NCBI GenBank assembly: GCA_963965975.1
Contig: OZ014420.1
Span: 3,312,001-3,376,000 of the forward strand
From: Xestospongia bergquistia
Lineage: Eukaryota; Porifera; Demospongiae; Haplosclerida; Petrosiidae
DNA: 64,000 bases
Reading direction: 5' to 3'
Part shown: piece by piece, positions 1 through 11,492 of the stretch
Numbering within the stretch: the stretch's first letter is position 1
How the letters are laid out: each line of letters begins with the position of its first letter
Position numbers and translations under genes: made by a program
The notes under the pieces: generated by a model
Databases searched by the model: none
Told to the model about the DNA's origin: nothing
Seen by the model: only the letters and a program-made list of their open reading frames with translations

Positions 1-319
1 GAAATTAATACTGATTGTCTGTTAGAATATAGACTACATGTTAATGAAAGACCATTATTTCTAACGTACCCTTCTTTGATATCAGAACTTTGACATGACT
101 AAGGATAATATAGAGTTTAAAGGTAGTGGTGAAATATGTTAGAGTACCTGTGATGATATTTTGGATTGAGTTTTCTTTATCTAAACATATAAAATTGTCA
201 AGTACTCTTATGACTAACTTACAAGGAGAGTTCAAGAGCACATCTTACTACTCTATACCAGAGATAATAATCAACTTCAATCCATTAATAGACTGAAGTG
301 GAGTATTATATATTGTCAT

Positions 320-368
320 TTACACACACACACTCATACCATATATATATATGTATATATACATATAT
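320..368. repeat. AC/AT microsatellite
   Basis: A short (AC)n run is followed by (AT)n with a few interruptions. It is a simple repeat with no coding content. Confidence 0.9.
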
Positions 369-449
369 CTGTATCAATAGATGACTGATCTAACAAATAA
401 ACTTTTTATGAAGTTTGTTAAGTAGGCTAGTGGTGTGAATGAATGTCTT

Positions 450-640
450 GTAAAATACAGTGTAAATGCATAACCATTCACATATTAAGTGTAAATAGGC
501 TGGCATATACAGTGAAAACGCATAATCATTGACCTATTAAGTGTAAATAGGCTGGCATAATAGTGTAAACACATAACTATTCAACTATTAAGTGTAAATA
601 AGCTGGCATATATAGTGTAAATGCATTTGATGTAAGCTAG
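450..640. repeat. 52-bp tandem repeat, about 3.5 copies
   Basis: The phrase ATTAAGTGTAAATAGGCTGG recurs at 484, 536 and 587, giving a period of 51-52 bp. Each unit also holds a CATAACCATTCA-like segment. The flanking partial units extend to about 450 and 640. The repeat lies just beyond the last recognisable exon of the minus-strand gene and may be in its 3' region or an intron. Confidence 0.85.
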
Positions 641-714
641 TGTCATTCAATATGCCAATTTTGTCATTAAGGATATGACTTACCAAATTTTAAAATATTA
701 AAGAGTTGACCAAC

Positions 715-1704
715 CTTATTAGCTTGAGAAGGATTATTTCCAATGTCTATAGGATTATCCTTCTTCATTGTGTTATCCTAAGAGAAAAGATATTACTATC
801 AATTATGTAAGTTAAGATGATAATATATGCTGTTTCTTTCTCTTAATCTTTTGAGGATGTATAAGTCAAGACACAAAGGAATTAAAACCAAATTTACCTT
901 AGCTTGAGATGTTTTCTCTTCAGTCGACTCAGTACCTTCACTACTACTATTACTAACAACTCTCTTTTTCTCCTGTAAATAAAGCATATTTCTTTTTTTA
1001 CTATGGGCCATTGTGATACCTTGTGTGTATTCTTCCTCTGAAAAGCAGGTAAGAAAATAAATAATAGGCTAAAATGATGTAGAAAATATACCTTAGTATG
1101 AAATATTTCCTCTTCGCTTGACTCAGTTAAGTCATCATTAGCACTAGTGTGTGTTTTCCATTTTCTTTTCTATGAAACATCACAAATGTTCAAATAAAAT
1201 TGTTCTAAATACCTGGTGTGTTTCTTTCTACTGTAGAATCCCTGGAACATAGCTTAAATTCACTTAATGAGATAGCAAAGACACTTTACTTTAGTTTTAG
1301 ACATCTCTTTTTCAATGGAACGAGTGGAGTCATCTCCATTGGTAGTACCACTCTTCCTCCCCTAGAAGTAATGTTCAGTAATTTAAAATTGAAAATTACC
1401 ATTATGTAGTGTTGTATCACCTGTTGAGATGTTCCTTTCTTTTGTCTGAAACATACATGTGTATATTAGGTCAATTATTATAATTAACAAACTTACTTTA
1501 GAATGTGATGTCTCTTCTTCCTCTGAAGTATTTAAGCTATCATCACTACTTATGTCTTTCTTCCTTTTTCTGTTCCGACATTCCTTTTCCTTACTCAATC
1601 CCTGGATCATATTTAAGTTAACTCAATAAGCAAGTCAAGAAACTTACTTTAGCTTTAATCTCAGAATCTTCAGTTGAGTCAGTGCTGTCATCTGTCTTTG
1701 TTTC
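715..1704 (-). other. Array of six phase-0 homologous exons
   Basis: The exons are 1704-1648 (57 nt), 1601-1497 (105), 1361-1290 (72), 1169-1092 (78), 972-898 (75) and 777-715 (63). Every length is divisible by three, each exon follows an AG and each ends AAA or AAG before GT. Five share the pattern basic head, then SDDS or STESTEEE, then a Ser/Thr residue near the end and a final Lys; the last (777-715) is diverged but keeps SQANK. The introns run from about 46 to 135 bp. This is what tandem exon duplication with preserved phase looks like: any exon can be skipped without shifting the frame. Confidence 0.7.
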
Positions 1705-2798
1705 CTTTACAAAAGTTAAAAACACTTTTAAATTTAAGTGACATTATTATACCTAGTGGATATAAGTAAGTTTAGACAAAGAAGTCATGAAACTTACCTT
1801 AGTTTGTGAAGGCCCTTGTTTGAGAGCATTAATTGACTTTCTCATCACGATTGTTTCTCCAGCTTTTCTTTTGTCTCTATAAAGTAAGTATTGCCTATGC
1901 TTAAGTTAGCGGTTATTACCTGAACTTTCATCTTCCTAATCTTTTTCTACAGTACATATCATGTAATACTACAAAAAGATGTCTTACCTTAATTCTTGAT
2001 CTTGCACAGCTTTTCTTTGATTTGAAACATATGTTTTAGTAATTAAGAATGTCTACTTTAGCAATACCTTATGATTTGATTTCATTTGATTTGGCTTGAT
2101 TTCCTTTCATCTATAAACACATCAACAAAATTGACATTTACAGACACTTTAACCTTATTCCTGTAATACTTTGCCTTACTTAGAGACTTGTCCAATATAA
2201 GATCGATTTCTTTTTCGTGGCCCTTCAATGAGGGACATTGAGAAATAACCTAGTATAGATTGACGTACTATGGTCATAGGAACATATGGTTGTTGCTACT
2301 CACTCTATCATGAACGTGCTTCAAATAAGCTGGGGTGAGTTCCGTTAGGGTCTTTTCTCCCCAAATATATGTCTCCATGGAAGCTTTCTTCAATATATGC
2401 TATTTTGTCATTGTACCATTCTGAGTAAATTGAACATGAAGACTTACCTGGAATCTTTTCTTAGGTCAGGAAAAATTCTTTCTTTTTAAAAGATAAAAAT
2501 CTGCTGGTGGTTCAGTATTGGCCATGATTATGTTTGTCTCCTTCGGCATTTCAATCTCTTTTTGAGCATCAGCTACATGTGGAAGCAGCAGCTGCTCATG
2601 ATCAGGAACCTCAGGCCTAGGCATAGCAGCAAGTGTAGTCAACAATTTCTGTTGTTCGTCTGGTGGTAGATGTAGAGGTTATTCAAAGTCAAGTATGGAC
2701 TGCAGATATTGTACAAGATCCATTGGAGTCCTGAAAGCACTGGACTGACTGTTTCCTCGTAACAGAGCACAATATTTAAAGTCCTGCTGCCAAGCCAT
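715..2798 (-). pseudogene. Multi-exon gene with acidic S/E-rich exon array; probable transposon accessory gene
   Basis: I do not recognise a named family. The first exon (2798-2448) starts MAWQQDFKYCALL and contains the phrase LVQYLQSILDF. It ends at CAG|GTAAGTC but carries an in-frame TAA and a TGA. Exon 2 (2399-2304) is exactly 32 codons and includes WGEKTLTELTPAYLKHVH. Exon 3 (2249-2180) includes SQCPSLKGHEKEIDL. The next convincing exon (1876-1798) leads into six short exons between 1704 and 715, each ending in a Lys codon at a GTAAG-like donor. The Lys/Arg-rich heads and Ser/Asp/Glu-rich tails suggest a nuclear or DNA/chromatin-binding protein (inference). The phrases in exons 2 and 3 resemble, from memory, proteins that accompany sponge and cnidarian DNA transposons. 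The start codon lies 62 bp from a divergent plus-strand ATG. The small exons between 2180 and 1876 do not join in phase, so the gene is probably decayed there or I misplaced them. Confidence 0.5.
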
Positions 2799-2860
2799 TT
2801 CTTAAGTTTCCTGCCTTCTTTAAAATTTAAAGTTAGGAGACTCACGTGACTCACTTGGTC

Positions 2861-2980
2861 ATGGCAGAATTATCTCCAGAAGAAACTTTGATTAACTCTG
2901 ACAATTTGGCGAGTGAGAACCTAATTCGACTAAAGAGAAAGAGAAGATTATCTCAAGCGAAAGCTGAAAACAAATTGAAG
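2861..2980 (+). CDS. Divergent first exon, function unknown
   Basis: An open frame begins MAELSPEETLINSDNL and runs 40 codons through a basic stretch (RLKRKRRLSQAK) to AAG|GTTAGG, a plausible but weak donor. The ATG is 62 bp from the ATG of the minus-strand gene, so the two would share a promoter. No continuing exon can be identified. About 25 bp downstream the sequence becomes a hAT-terminus-like segment, so an insertion may have separated the exon from the rest of its gene. It could be the first exon of the transposase partner of the minus-strand accessory gene (inference). Confidence 0.4.
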
Positions 2981-3002
2981 GTTAGGTCTATTTACTTTAT
3001 TA

Positions 3003-3075
3003 ATAGGGCTGGAATTTATTGAGTTAAAATCAATTTAGATTTTCGGGGTGACAAAATTGGGTTTAATATTTGACA
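3003..3075 (+). repeat. hAT-terminus-like segment, first copy
   Basis: TAGGGCTGGAATTTATTGAG followed by GTTAAAA resembles the segment at 3783, and both resemble the CAGGG-type terminal repeats of hAT elements. Both copies point the same way, so they are not a left/right pair. Confidence 0.45.
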
Positions 3076-3194
3076 GTGTAAAATATGGCAAAACTGGGTT
3101 TAACCCCAAAGAAAATTTTAAAATGTTTTTTTTTTAAAAAAAACATTAAAATTAGTAATTATCAAAATGACCTTCAACATCCTTAAAAAGTACA

Positions 3195-3595
3195 TTACCA
3201 TTTCCATATGTAATTGTGAAGAATAAACAGCAGACGACCAAAAGCTTCTTTGCTAATTCCTGGACAAGATGAAAACCATGAAAACAATAAAAAGAATGTA
3301 ACAATAAGAGAAAAGGCTGAATTTGGATAAAGTTTTATGTCATCATTGTCTGTGAACTCCCTGTTATCAAAAGGTTCAGGAAAACCCATGTCATCATAAA
3401 GGTCATTTAAGAATAAAGATGATTCTGTTTCCAATTGAGACAACGACGATTCTGATAATAACAATTCTGAAGGTGAATTTGTATTTCTTCTAGTGTAAAA
3501 GGATCCAAAAGTGGTATGGTTGTATCAACAAAGACATGTAGCTTTTTATCAAAGAGTTCCATTGATACATTAAATGCTTCAGGATAATGAACATT
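3195..3595 (-). pseudogene. N-terminal fragment of a Tnp_2-type (CACTA-like) transposase
   Basis: After an AG acceptor at 3596-3597, the minus strand reads NVHYPEAFNVSMELFDKK, then shifts frame near 3465 into an 89-codon frame. Its end (YPNSAFSLIVTFFLLF, then ISKEAFGRLLFILHNYI) has the same layout as residues just before the Tnp_2 core in related elements, including the one at 37,342 in this window (ALATWIVLFLL, then IPENAIDELIKFML). The hydrophobic stretch belongs to that conserved block and need not be a membrane segment. The orientation is opposite to the Tnp_2 gene at 5.6 kb, so it is a separate copy or an inverted piece. Family assignment is by pattern only. Confidence 0.45.
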
Positions 3596-3782
3596 CTAGA
3601 AAAAAAAGCATAACAGTAGTTGAATGAATTATTGATAATTGGTTTTAATATGTGATAGCATGGGTTTGGTGAAATTTGGATATATTACACAACTGTTGTT
3701 TATTATTACACAAAGTGGAATTGTACGAGAACAGCTTTTTTACATTCTTTTTGTAGCATAGCATGATGAATTGCTTAATAAA

Positions 3783-5636
3783 CAGAGCTGGAATTTATCG
3801 GGTTTAACCTAATTTTATCAGAATTAAACACCCCCCAAAGAAAATTTAATTTCTGTGTTAAAAACCTTTACAAACATATACACGTGTTTGAATATGGTGA
3901 ATCATCGGAATTGATCAGGGAGGAAAAGAAAAACACCTAAAGACTGGGCTAAGGACCATCCTGATGATCTTGAATCAAGAGAAAAACCTAATGGACATGG
4001 AAAATCAATGGAAGTACTTACATGTAAATACTGTTCTGTAGAGATTGATGTTTTAACATCTGGAAAGAAACCATGGGATAGAGTAAATGAGCATTTGTGT
4101 ACCAAGCGTCATAAGTTAATGAAAAGTAACTGAAGAAAGGATGAAAGCAGGAAAGCAGCTGACTTTATATGAAAGTGAGGTACGTGTGAAAGCGAAACAA
4201 GCAGAAGCTGAAAGTGTCGTACATGACTTCACCCGTGCTATTATATATTCTGGACTACCACTTCATCAAGCAGATGGTTATATTGGTAAAGTTTTGCGGA
4301 AATATTGTCCTGCAGCAAAGACAATGCCAGGTGATCGTCAAATAGTAGACCAGAAAGTTTGCTTAATTTGGGATGAATCTTCAGATATTATTGGACAACC
4401 AGCAGTTAACACATTGATATCCTTCTACAATTTGTCTACAAATAATATATATGTGTTATTAGTTGATACATCCCTAATGAAATCTTGTAATAGCACAACA
4501 CTAGCTCTTCTTCAGTCAAAAGTGTTAAAAGATATTGATAAAGATTGGGATGATGTAATAGGACTTTCGACAGATTCAGCAGCATACATGAAGAAACTCA
4601 GTATAGATGTGAATGAAGCATACAACCCAAAGCTGCTACATTTCAATGGTGTTGGTCACCTTGTACATGTAGCAATAGATATGGCCTTACGGTCACAATT
4701 TATGAATGATGTCAGGAAAGTAATTATTATATTTGGTGCTTTATTCAAGCATGCAGCAAAGCTTGAGAGGTTATTTAGAAGTTTGTGTGTGAGTAATGGC
4801 TTAACTGAAGACAAGGTTTGTAAACCCCCTGCTGTCGTACTAACTCGTTGGTACTCTTTTTATGAGAGTGCTTTAGTAACAAAATCATTATGGCGACATC
4901 TGCTGATGTTCACTGACTCATCTGCATCTCAAGAATCAGAGAAAATGCAAGGCATAGCTGAGCTTCTTGGTAATACACAAACTCGTCAACTGTTGTATGC
5001 CAAGCTGACATTCCTTTTAGAAGTTTTATGTCCAATCCATCAAATTCAAAAAAAACTTGAGTCAACAGAGCCACTTTTACATCATATGTACCATTTGGTA
5101 TGTGTCAATCTACAAACTGAAATTTCTAAGTATGATGGCTCATTTACATTAGGTCCAGAAACAGACACTGTTCTTAACATGCTATCAGAAGAGGTTGCAG
5201 CCACAGTCAAGTATGACATTCCAGAGTTTGGAAAATGCCTTGCTGAGAAATGGTAAGACACCACTGGTAGAAATATAGAAGCTGAAGTACAAGCTTTGTG
5301 GAAATGTGCAGTCATATTAGATCCATTCCTGAAATGTTCCCAATCACAAGATTTTAAAGACTACTATTCGATATTCTCTCTTGTTTCAACAGACAATCTG
5401 CCCATTGCTGAGATTGAGAAGGAGTTTCCTCTTTATCTCCATGAACCAGCTCCACAAAACCCAGAATTAAAAATTTTGGACTATTGGAATAGTTCAGAAG
5501 TGCATTATCCATATTTGAGTATTGCTGCAGTACAACGTCTCTGTATTTGCTCCACTAGTTGTGATGTGGAGTGAAGCTTTAGCTTAATGCATAATTTGCA
5601 ACAACCTAATTGATCCTCAATGCGTGAAGATACTTT
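3783..5636 (+). pseudogene. hAT transposase with CGGBP1-like zinc finger, broken
   Basis: A terminus-like CAGAGCTGGAATTTATCGGG at 3783 precedes the gene. At about 3916-4130 lies an N-terminal domain (KTPKDWAKDHPDDLE, CKYC, then HLCTKRH) that matches the C2H2-type finger of CGGBP1-like hAT proteins. It is out of frame with the main 371-codon frame starting at 4141. The core shows hAT landmarks: WDESSDIIGQPAV and STDSAAYMKK (acidic residues), LTRWYSFYESA, and after in-frame TAA (5254) the C-terminal dimerisation block DYWNSSEVHYPYLSIAAV ending in DVE, TGA, SFSLMHN, where VERSFS is expected. The breaks seen are one frame change and at least two stops (plus a third near the end). Similarity stops at about 5636, where Tnp_2 sequence begins, so the 3' terminus is missing. 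Confidence 0.8.
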
Positions 5637-8040
5637 ACTTATTACCTCCAGAAAATGTTATGCCATCAACTTATTTTCAAGCAGTTTATTTAATTCATTG
5701 TCATCTCACAAAACCAAAAGATTTTGATTGTTGTGTCAATGATTGTCTCTTGTTTAGAAATGAGCACAAAGATCTATTTGAATGCCCAAAATGTGGCTCT
5801 ACCAGATATGAACAAGAAACAAACATACCTAAAATAAATTTAAGTACTTGCCTCTTCTACCTAGAATTAGAAGGATGTTTTCATCTCCGACAATATCAAG
5901 GCTTTTGCAAGAACACTGTTTATTGGCTTCACCTTCTGAACATAACTCATTACAGGACATAGATGAAACAGACATGTGGAAAGGTATGTTTGCTTTCAAT
6001 GGGAGGTATAAAGGTGATCCAAGAGCTCTGTCACTTCTCTGTACAGATGGACTGAATCCATTTTCAAAGGAAAGGACCAGTTATAGTATGTGGCCAATAA
6101 TGTTGAGAGTATTAAATTTCCCCAGCCACATCCGAGCTAATTTCAAATCCCTAATACTAATGGGTATAATTCCTGGAAGAAGAGAACCAAGAAATATAGA
6201 TCCATATTTAGAGCTCCTGGTTGAAGATATTTTAGATCTCCCCAGCCAAACTATTTATGATTCATATAAAGATGAAAATTTTACTCCTCAGGCCAGTATC
6301 ATACTGCATGTCTTAGACTACCCTGGACAAAATAAGGTATTTCATTGTACTGGTAAGTTTATGTATGAGGCATTCAGTTTAAAATTTGTTGTTGTTCATT
6401 TAGGTGCTGGATTATACTCGGGTTGTGTCTATTGTTGTGTTAAAGGTGAATATTCCTCACATCTTAGAAAAATGGTTTACCTTGGACATAGAATGTTTGT
6501 TGAATCTAATAATCATTTGCATGATGACAAAGTTAATTTTGCAAGTAAAGAGAATTCTTGCCAACCATTATCTAAGAAAACAATGAACTACATGGACTTA
6601 GCAAATGAAAGATATGACCATTCTAGAACATCAGCAATGAGAAAGAGAATTGTGAGGAAGACTGGACGTAAGGGGGCTTATATTTTGAGGAAATTGCCAC
6701 ATCATGAAAGATATTTAGATACACCTGTAGAGCCAATGCACTTAATAAAGAACATTGCAGAACATATTGTTCACTTGCTTGCTGGAGTGAAAGATTCAGT
6801 GCGTGTTCAGCTAGAGGAGAAGTCTCGAAATCGATTTTGTTCATCCTGGCCTAATGAGAGTGGTAATCTACCTTCACCACCATTTGTTTTGAGCATTAAA
6901 GAAAGAAAGACTGCTAATGAAAGAGCTAGCTTAATCTGTGTACCATCTGGATACGATTGGAATCCTCGAGGCTTGTTTAATAAATTTGGGATGAAATCTC
7001 ATGAGTGGAAAGAGGTAGTATGTTGTGGGATTTTAAAATTTTGTATAACAGGTTTACTTGGAAGACGGCAATGTAAAAACCTCTTCAAGTTTTGTGACGT
7101 GTTAACCCACCTATGTGCTAGTAAGGTGATTAGAGATTATGATTATGAAGAAGAGACTCATTATACATTAGCCTTGATTGAAAGAGACTTCCCTATAAGC
7201 CTAAACGTAATTGTGTTTCACCTCCTTCATCATCTTCAATTTTACCTCAAACGTTTTGGACCAGTGCATGGCTTCTCCATGTACTCATATGAGCGTTTTA
7301 ACTTGTGGGTAAGCACTCGAGTAAAGAATCGTCATTATCCTGAGTCTACTGTAATGCAAACATACTGTTTATACGAATGGGCTAACTACTTACAGATGTC
7401 TGGAAGAATACCATCAATTTTCACATTACACTCTTTTGACCATATTGATGGAGAAAATAACACTGGAGACTTACACCTACTTAGTGATAATGAGGTACAA
7501 CAGATTCAACAATACTACTGTTTATTTTATCCTGCGTACAATGATCTATGTGAAGTGTACAAGAGTGAGAGAAAAAAGCCAGAAATAGACATCGTCTGAA
7601 GCAATTTCCATCAATGAAAGAGTGGATTAGAAGTACTGATTATCCTCTGACAGCCATCCAACGGACGATGTATGTAGAGAAAACTGTGTCTATCTTTCAT
7701 AAGTATAAGAACCCTTATCATCGTATTCATATGTCTTCTGAAAGCAAATGTAGTCTTTTATGGTATGTTTAAATCCACCGTCTGTACCTTCATTTGGCTG
7801 TATACAATTTTTGTTACCCATAACTTTTGTGGTGTACCTCACTCCTTGACTTTCATCAGCTGGTATGGAAATGTTGGTATTGATGAAGAATCTGGCCTTA
7901 ATTATGTACATGCTAACATTTCGAATGACCTTTGCTCAGTAGTGGATACATCAAAGGTTGCTGGATTCTTAGTTCATTGTCATGATGGCAGCAACAGAAA
8001 CAAGATAAGGATTTTGAACTATAATCAGTTTTGTTCATAG
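5624..8040 (+). pseudogene. CACTA-type (En/Spm-like) transposase with Tnp_2 and DUF4218 domains
   Basis: The first frame (5624-5840) carries LLPPENVMPSTYF and a cysteine pair CVNDCLLFRN plus CPKCGS, the usual lead-in to Tnp_2. A frame change occurs near 5845. The 583-codon frame that follows contains the Tnp_2 core (TDGLNPFSKERTSYSMWP, LMGIIPGRREPRNID) and, from about 6980, DUF4218 (MKSHEWKEVVCCGILKF, GPVHGFSMYSYERFN, then NRHYPESTVMQ). After 7599 the protein continues in other frames: KEWIRSTDYPL near 7615 and the terminal module WYGNVGIDEESGLNYVH to ILNYNQF ending at 8040. DDE-type cut-and-paste transposase is the known role of the family. It has at least two or three frame changes, so it is inactive. 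No terminal repeats were found, and the N-terminal exons are missing where it abuts the hAT gene. Confidence 0.85.
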
Positions 8041-8289
8041 TTTCTCTCATCTTGGTTATAAAAGGAAACCCTGTATTGAAACTATTTGTAACCATTGCTC
8101 ATTGCTGTAAAACATTGATTACATAATTATATAGGGAAAACACAACATGATATATTAGTTCTGATTACAATTACACATGGAAGTACAATTCATCACAATT
8201 GATTAGTCAAATTTTAATAGCTTCCTTTTTTAGATTGAGGATGATTAGTATACTTCCTCTTCCATCCTGGTGGTGTGTAAGATACCCCT

Positions 8290-8940
8290 CTTCTGTTTTC
8301 ACATGGTTGTGATTGTCTTAAGACTTGACATAATGAAACCGGATGTTAGTAAAGTAGTAACACAAAATCAAGCTAAGCAGAAAAATAAATACAATGGTCA
8401 GACTAAGCTTAAGGAGTTTCAGCTGGGAAGTAATGTCCTTGTTAGAAAGTTTTGTCAATGCTCCAAGTGGATAGCAGGTACAATGAAAGAGAAGCAGGTC
8501 CCTTATCCTACATGATTGAACTACCTAATGGCATGGTGTGAAAACATCATATTGATCACATTCGGGAAGGAGGAAGGAGTGAATTGGAACCTCAAATTGA
8601 ATCTCATAGTCAACAGGATGTTCATTCCAAAGAACAAACTTATAATGAACAAGTCATTTAGATTACCTAAAGAGACACTTACCTCTCCTTATCCTACTCA
8701 TATTAGGAAACCTACCTGTTGATTAATGGACTTATAGCTTGTTTTTCTTTTCTTTTTGTAAGTATTAATGTTGTCATTATTGTGTCAGTTTTGTATTTAG
8801 TGTAAGGGAATATGTGGTAACTTATTTTTATGTATTTGCACATGCTCAGTTGGCCGGTGGGCCACGTGATGTTTTTAATAAAGAAAATTGTCTATAGTCA
8901 AGGAGAGACACAACAAATATCCTGTATTCTCTTCTGTTTA
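8290..8940 (+). mobile_element. Ty3/Gypsy fossil: integrase C-terminus and putative LTR
   Basis: The end of an integrase (LGSNVLVRKF-type basic module, followed by a WIAGTM phrase) is recognisable from about 8300 to 8725. It is followed by a segment starting TGTAAGGGAA at 8801 that has an AATAAA signal near 8878 and looks like an LTR start. The copy is partial and broken, with a few breaks. No partner LTR is visible in the window. It is old, judged only by the decay. Confidence 0.7.
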
Positions 8941-11490
8941 TGATTTGTTAATGATAGTGCAAGTATTATTATTGTCAATTGTGACCGTTTATACTTGTGA
9001 ATATCATTGAAGTATTGATTAGCAGCATAGGAAAAATATCCTGAAAATATTTGTGATGCATATTTTATAGAATTCATTTCATACTGATTTGCAAGGGATC
9101 AAGAAGATGCTCGTGAGTTTCTTACTCAAGTCCTTTTTCAAATTGAAGATAGATATTTATAGACAATATTAGCGCTTTTGATATATTAATTTAATCATAA
9201 GTGACACCAGTGCACACACATTAACTGAAACTACAATAACTACTACTAGTAAGAACATATAATGTACATAAAATATATATTTAACATAATACAATTGAAT
9301 ATCTGAAATGTGGATTGTCCATAGGTAATTCATCTAAATTCTTTGATGATAGAATTAGTGCTTCTATTAGAAGATGCTATCAAAACTTAATTCCAAAAGT
9401 GATGTTACCTGAAAAAGAAGGGGTATGATGTCCAAGGTGATTAATGCATTTTCAAGTAGTCTAATATAATTAGTTTCGTTACAAAACGACAAATGTGACA
9501 AAAAAAACACAAACAACAGTAAAACAAGATCTAATTATATTCATTGTAATTAATTTTAATACTTCAATTATGAAGGTATACTCTTTTTATTATTTAGCAA
9601 TAAATGAATGAAAGAGCATATTACATGCATATATACCCATGATAACATCCTTCAAAACTTTAGTGATCTGTTTCATTTTCTCCATCGAAAGAATTAACGC
9701 AAAAGTAACAGCTGGAACTCTTAGCATAGCAACATGTATTACCATGGTAGTGTATCTCGTCAAGCATGACTCCATTCACAGCAAAACCATATACTATAAC
9801 AATCATAGTAGAAAAAATGCTATAACTTTGAAGATCAATAGAAAGTATGATGTTTGTAGAATTTAACTGTACTGAAATCTAGATTTCCATTAATCAGCCA
9901 TTTTTGAACACATTTTGTCTGTAGTGAAAAAAAAACATTTGCACCATTTTCGCATTTATGGTCATATAATCAAGGTTGCATATTGCCAACAGCTGTATGT
10001 TCCTGACATTTGACTGATATGTTGGATGTAAGTTTACAAGATTGAAGTGAAAGTATCCTAAACTATTTTGTTTAACTCTAAATATGTATCAAATTAAAAT
10101 GTACCTATATCAAAGAACAGATTCATCTACACATGTACACTGAACAGAAAAAAAATAATGCATGTATATACCAAATTTGTGCTTTATTGTACTTGATCCT
10201 AATGGATTACATAACTTCACAATGTCATAGCTTACTAACAGCTGCAAAGGATTCATCTGAATAGAAAATATTTTATATGCTTGACTTTTCCTCCATCACA
10301 AAGTCTTTACAAAAAGCTCTTCTTTATATATGATTCAACACCTTAGGAAGTGGGAGGAGCCTAAATAAAAGAGTGTGGTTGAGGTCAATTGTTACTATGG
10401 TAGCATACTGTGTTATATAGACTTCATTATTGTAGGTAGTCCAATAAACATGGTTTTATAATGAATTAATAAATCATTCACTACCTGTCGATAAGTTTAT
10501 TATATTATGATTACGTGGAACATGATAAGTATTACTTTTACCTTATGACCATGTACCAATAATCATTGTCAGATCTTTTGCAATGAGCTCTGCATTTTTG
10601 AATGATTAGGACCTCTGTCTTCTGATGTTCACCTTTGTGGTCTATGATGAACCGATAATGACAATACATCATCTGATAATAACTTACATTAATTATGGCA
10701 GTTGCTAAGCAGAGATAGAAAGTAACAGACAAGGAGATCTCATTAGAAAAAAAGTAAATAAAGAAGTAGAAGTTGTAGTAAAAGTACTATGATATAGAGA
10801 GATAAACCATGACAGCTGTGCTTCTGGCATGATATGTATTGTAAATGTAGATGTATCCTCTAATAATACTCTTCTATATTATGGTGTCTCTTTAGTTGGT
10901 GCATTAATATGTCCACTTAATATGTTATAGTCATCTTTTAAAACATATGCTTCAATCGTTTGGGCAATTCGAGTCTCTTTGAAAATCTTTACAGCAGTAA
11001 GGGTACTGTTCCATGTTACTGCTGTAGTGCACTGATTAATCCAACAGTTTAATACATTAAGTAGTGTAACTTTGTTTGGTAGATGTTTCTACTTTAGTAG
11101 GCCTTCAAGCATTGTTTTAGGTACTCTCAAAGCTAATCCTATTTCATATCCCTTATGTTCAATGCCAGCTAATAGATTAAGAAGATAGTTAAATATACAC
11201 CTGGTTTTGAGTGAAGTATAGAACCTGTTAAAAATAACAACTTTGAAATATATACTGGTACATGAATGATTTATACCACTTTGATAAATCATTAACACTT
11301 TATAAATCAAAGGATGATAGAATGTTCTTACATATTATAGATGAGGGTTTAACTCCCTTAACCAACTGTTGTCAAATCAAGTCTTAGAATATATGTCCAT
11401 ATATGGACATAACTGCTAAGTGTTTTGCATTTTAATAGGTTCTGGGCTGTAACCTCTAAGTTAGGTGTGCTTTAAATAGATAAATTTAAG
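8941..11490. other. 2.5-kb AT-rich stretch without a supported gene
   Basis: I see no conserved domain. Two short exon-like openings exist (9091-9165, reading DQEDAREFLTQVL; and 9325-9421 between an AG and a GTATGA), but neither can be tied to a family. A short palindrome around ATATGTCCATATATGGACAT sits at about 11,391. Confidence 0.6.
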
Positions 11491-11492
11491 AG

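Noticed and set aside
9091-9165. Ubiquitin-protease-like phrase DQEDAREFLTQVL
   Set aside because: Only 25 codons, with no Cys or His box and no adjoining exon. Chance or an unrelated helix is as likely.
11385-11415. ATATGTCCATATATGGACAT palindrome as an operator
   Set aside because: Single short palindrome in AT-rich eukaryotic DNA without neighbouring gene; no support for regulation.
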